Assembly: GCA_017882985.1 (NCBI GenBank)
Contig: JADGOK010000026.1
Coordinates: 1-7,914, forward strand
Direction: 5' to 3'
DNA length: 7,914 bases
Origin: Acidimicrobiales bacterium
GTDB lineage: Bacteria; Actinomycetota; Acidimicrobiia; Acidimicrobiales; RAAP-2
Shown here: positions 6,619 through 7,914 of the stretch, piece by piece
How the letters are laid out: the number at the start of each line of letters is the position of its first letter
How positions within the stretch are numbered: the first letter of the stretch is position 1
Notes under the pieces: model-generated
What the model saw: the letters and a program-made list of their open reading frames with translations, nothing else
Told to the model about the DNA's origin: nothing
The model's database searches: none
Program-made: the position numbers and the translations under genes

Positions 6619-6646
6619 TTGACAGTGGCCCCGTAGCGAATATCGT
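6619..6646 (+). promoter_or_regulatory. Promoter-like TTGACA-N16-TATCGT upstream of the SDR gene
   Basis: There is an exact consensus -35 (6619-6624) and a 4/6 -10 of the TAnnnT form (6641-6646), separated by 16 bases. The predicted start near 6653 would leave a leader of about 130 bases before the SDR start codon. That leader contains complementary arms CGCCGG (6686-6691) and CCGGCG (6711-6716) around a 19-base loop. It is the best sigma70-type match seen in the window. Confidence 0.5.
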
Positions 6647-6785
6647 CCTGATCACTCCAACGAAATCGCTCGCGGACTCGGCCGTCGCCGGACCCGACGC
6701 GCCAAGGGGGCCGGCGCCTGTTCTTGCGGTTCACTTTCGACCTTGAGCGGTGTTAGACAGGACGAGAACTTTAGAGAGAGAGCAC

Positions 6786-7574
6786 ATGAGAGTCCTGATC
6801 ACCGGTGCGGGACGTGCCATTGGCGCCGCGACCGCCATTGAGCTCACCAAAGCCGGCCACGAGGTCATCGCGACGGCGCGCGACGTATCGTTGCTCGCCG
6901 ACCTCGACGTTGCACAGCGCCTGGCGATGGACGTGACCAGCGACGAATCGGTGCGCGAGGCGTTAGAACGCGCCGGATCGATCGACGCCGTCGTGAACAA
7001 CGCGGCCACCCATGGTCACGGCACACTAGAGGAGTATCCCCTGGATCAACTGCGGCTCATGTTCGAGACCAACAGCATTGGAGCGATCAGAGTGGTCCAA
7101 CGGCTCCTACCTCTTTGGCGCACTCGCGGCAGTGGGGTCATCGTCAATATCAGTTCCGTTCAGGGCCGCGTTGCGTCGCCCTTGGAAGGCGCGTACTCCG
7201 CTTCGAAGTACGCGTTGGAGGCGTTCTCCGAGGCGCTGCATTACGAGTTGCGCCACTTCGGCATCCGCACCGTGATCATCCAACCCGGTTTCATTGCTCC
7301 GGGCATGAAGCCACTGCCAGTGCCCGAACACGACCCCGCCTACCAGGGACTCTGGGACGAGTGGTCCGGGCTTGACGTCAAGGTCACTGGACCGAGTGGT
7401 CGACCCGGACCCGAGATAGTCGGCGCCGCCGTGCTGCGCGCCGTCGAAGACGAGACGACACCACTTCGTGTGCCCGTCGGTGACGATGCCCATCTCATCC
7501 TCGCCACGCGATCACAACTTGACGACGCGTCGTTCGAGGCGGCGATGCGCAAGACCCTCGACGTTCACTGGTGA
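6786..7574 (+). CDS. Short-chain dehydrogenase/reductase (classical SDR)
   Basis: The protein has 262 residues, normal for a classical SDR, and would reduce a carbonyl or oxidise an alcohol in the cytosol. The Rossmann motif is TGAGRAIG (6-13), with Ala11 in place of the middle glycine of TGxxxGxG. Arg32 after strand beta2 (ATARD) suggests NADP(H) rather than NAD(H). MDVT at 49-52 contacts the adenine, NNAA at 71-74 stands for the usual NNAG, and the catalytic tetrad is Asn96, Ser124, Tyr137 and Lys141 (YSASK). QPGFIAPG (166-173) is the substrate/cofactor loop. The ALEAFSEALHYEL helix resembles uncharacterised oxidoreductases near 17-beta-hydroxysteroid-type enzymes; the substrate is unknown. 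I chose ATG 6786 because it opens directly on strand beta1 and follows a purine-rich AGAGAGAG run. An in-frame GTG at 6750 would add 12 unhelpful residues. The gene diverges from the M1 peptidase and is followed by another rightward gene. Confidence 0.92.
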   Translation: MRVLITGAGRAIGAATAIELTKAGHEVIATARDVSLLADLDVAQRLAMDVTSDESVREALERAGSIDAVVNNAATHGHGTLEEYPLDQLRLMFETNSIGAIRVVQRLLPLWRTRGSGVIVNISSVQGRVASPLEGAYSASKYALEAFSEALHYELRHFGIRTVIIQPGFIAPGMKPLPVPEHDPAYQGLWDEWSGLDVKVTGPSGRPGPEIVGAAVLRAVEDETTPLRVPVGDDAHLILATRSQLDDASFEAAMRKTLDVHW

Positions 7575-7598
7575 GAGTACAAACGCGCGATGTCGATC

Positions 7599-7616
7599 GG
7601 GTGGCGACAGTCACCT
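7599..7616 (+). terminator. Weak hairpin after the SDR gene
   Basis: GGTGGC pairs with GTCACC (one G-U) around the loop GACA, extendable by one further G-U. It starts 25 bases after the SDR stop. No T-run follows, so it would be a poor intrinsic terminator; it is listed because it is the only hairpin with a tight loop in this gap. Confidence 0.22.
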
Positions 7617-7626
7617 ACGAACAGCG

Positions 7627-7645
7627 GAGAGCTTCAGCCACTCTC
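7627..7645. repeat. Inverted repeat GAGAG-N9-CTCTC upstream of the last gene
   Basis: Five-base arms are separated by 9 bases, ending 3 bases before the TACAGT -10-like hexamer of the next gene. It may be an operator, or it may end SDR transcripts because TTCT follows the second arm. The short arms keep confidence low. Confidence 0.25.
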
Positions 7646-7648
7646 TTC

Positions 7649-7654
7649 TACAGT
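7649..7654 (+). promoter_or_regulatory. Predicted -10 element of the last gene
   Basis: TACAGT lies 5 bases before GTG 7660 and 8 bases before ATG 7663, close to the leaderless spacing seen elsewhere in this window. There is no recognisable -35 and no Shine-Dalgarno site. Confidence 0.35.
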
Positions 7655-7662
7655 GGGACGTG

Positions 7663-7914
7663 ATGCGCTCGGGCACCAAGAAACTCACGGTCGTCGCCAT
7701 TGTCGGCGTCGTGGTCGCGACTGCTCTGATCGTGGTCCTCGAGCGGCACGGTCCACCGGCGGGAACGTTCGACGTGAAGACGTATGAGACCACGTGGCAG
7801 ATCCGGGTTGACGGCCTGCTCAAAGGGCGTCAAGCAGCGCCGTCGAGTTGCTGGACGCTCAACCCAGGTGAGGGCTTTCTCCCCGGCTTCGGACCGGTGA
7901 GTTCGTACTGTTGG
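7663..7914 (+). CDS. Membrane-anchored or secreted protein of unknown function, cut by window edge
   Basis: Eighty-four codons run open to the window edge. A basic start (MRSGTKK) is followed by a hydrophobic segment at about 8-26 (LTVVAIVGVVVATALIVVL) and then a polar extracytoplasmic part: a signal anchor or uncleaved signal peptide with the C-terminus outside. No lipobox cysteine or clear AxA cleavage site is visible. Two cysteines, Cys63 and Cys83, lie in a Gly/Pro-rich region and could pair outside the cell. I do not recognise the family from this fragment. In-frame GTG 7660 directly precedes the ATG and could be the true start. The gene follows the SDR on the same strand after 88 bases and seems to have its own -10 element. 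It would reach the membrane by the general secretory route, although its maturation by the lepB product is not shown. Confidence 0.6.
   Translation, partial: MRSGTKKLTVVAIVGVVVATALIVVLERHGPPAGTFDVKTYETTWQIRVDGLLKGRQAAPSSCWTLNPGEGFLPGFGPVSSYCW

Noticed and set aside
6558..6746. A 62-codon frame in the divergent intergenic region
   Set aside because: Its ATG lies inside the predicted M1 promoter and has no ribosome site, and the composition is not gene-like. Only the orphan ribosome-binding sequence inside it was kept as a finding.
1..7914. A mobile element, CRISPR array, toxin-antitoxin pair, biosynthetic cluster or defence island
   Set aside because: No transposase, integrase, direct-repeat array, small paired ORFs or nuclease/helicase motifs were seen. 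All assigned genes are ordinary housekeeping or metabolic families.

Overview
The window is GC-rich, with third codon positions dominated by G/C. It reads like a chromosomal housekeeping segment of a high-GC actinobacterium. The transsulfuration proteins look, from memory, much like mycobacterial Cbs (Rv1077) and MetB (Rv1079). The signal peptidase, the M1 peptidase and the frequent GTG starts lacking a Shine-Dalgarno site fit Actinomycetota, and my best guess is the class Acidimicrobiia. That placement is inference; no rRNA or marker gene is present. I see no mobile element, CRISPR array, tRNA, rRNA, phage gene or defence system.

Layout. 1-602 (-): a DJ-1/PfpI-family protein, cut by the left edge just before its C-terminus. 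603-701: a divergent control region with two palindromic sites. 702-1286 (+): type I signal peptidase (lepB). 1309-1329: an inverted repeat between convergent genes. 1339-2469 (-): a cystathionine gamma-lyase/synthase. 2466-3869 (-): cystathionine beta-synthase (cbs), overlapping the lyase gene by 4 bases. 4010-6550 (-): a large M1 zinc aminopeptidase. 6551-6785: a divergent intergenic region holding a promoter-like TTGACA/TATCGT pair, a palindrome and an orphan strong ribosome-binding sequence. 6786-7574 (+): a short-chain dehydrogenase/reductase. 7663-7914 (+): the start of a membrane-anchored or secreted protein of unknown function, cut by the right edge. No stretch over 300 bases lacks a gene.

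How the genes fit together. cbs and the lyase form one translationally coupled reverse transsulfuration unit: homocysteine plus serine gives cystathionine, which is cleaved to cysteine, 2-oxobutyrate and ammonia. The M1 peptidase lies upstream on the same strand, 140 bases from cbs; it would release free amino acids from peptides and may or may not share the transcript. The DJ-1-like gene and lepB diverge from a shared control region. The SDR and the last gene read rightward from their own apparent promoters.

I did not find a convincing undescribed system. The most interesting signals are regulatory. Several genes show a TAnnnT hexamer 6-8 bases before the start codon, the signature of leaderless mRNAs. 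Small palindromes sit at suggestive places relative to those predicted promoters.
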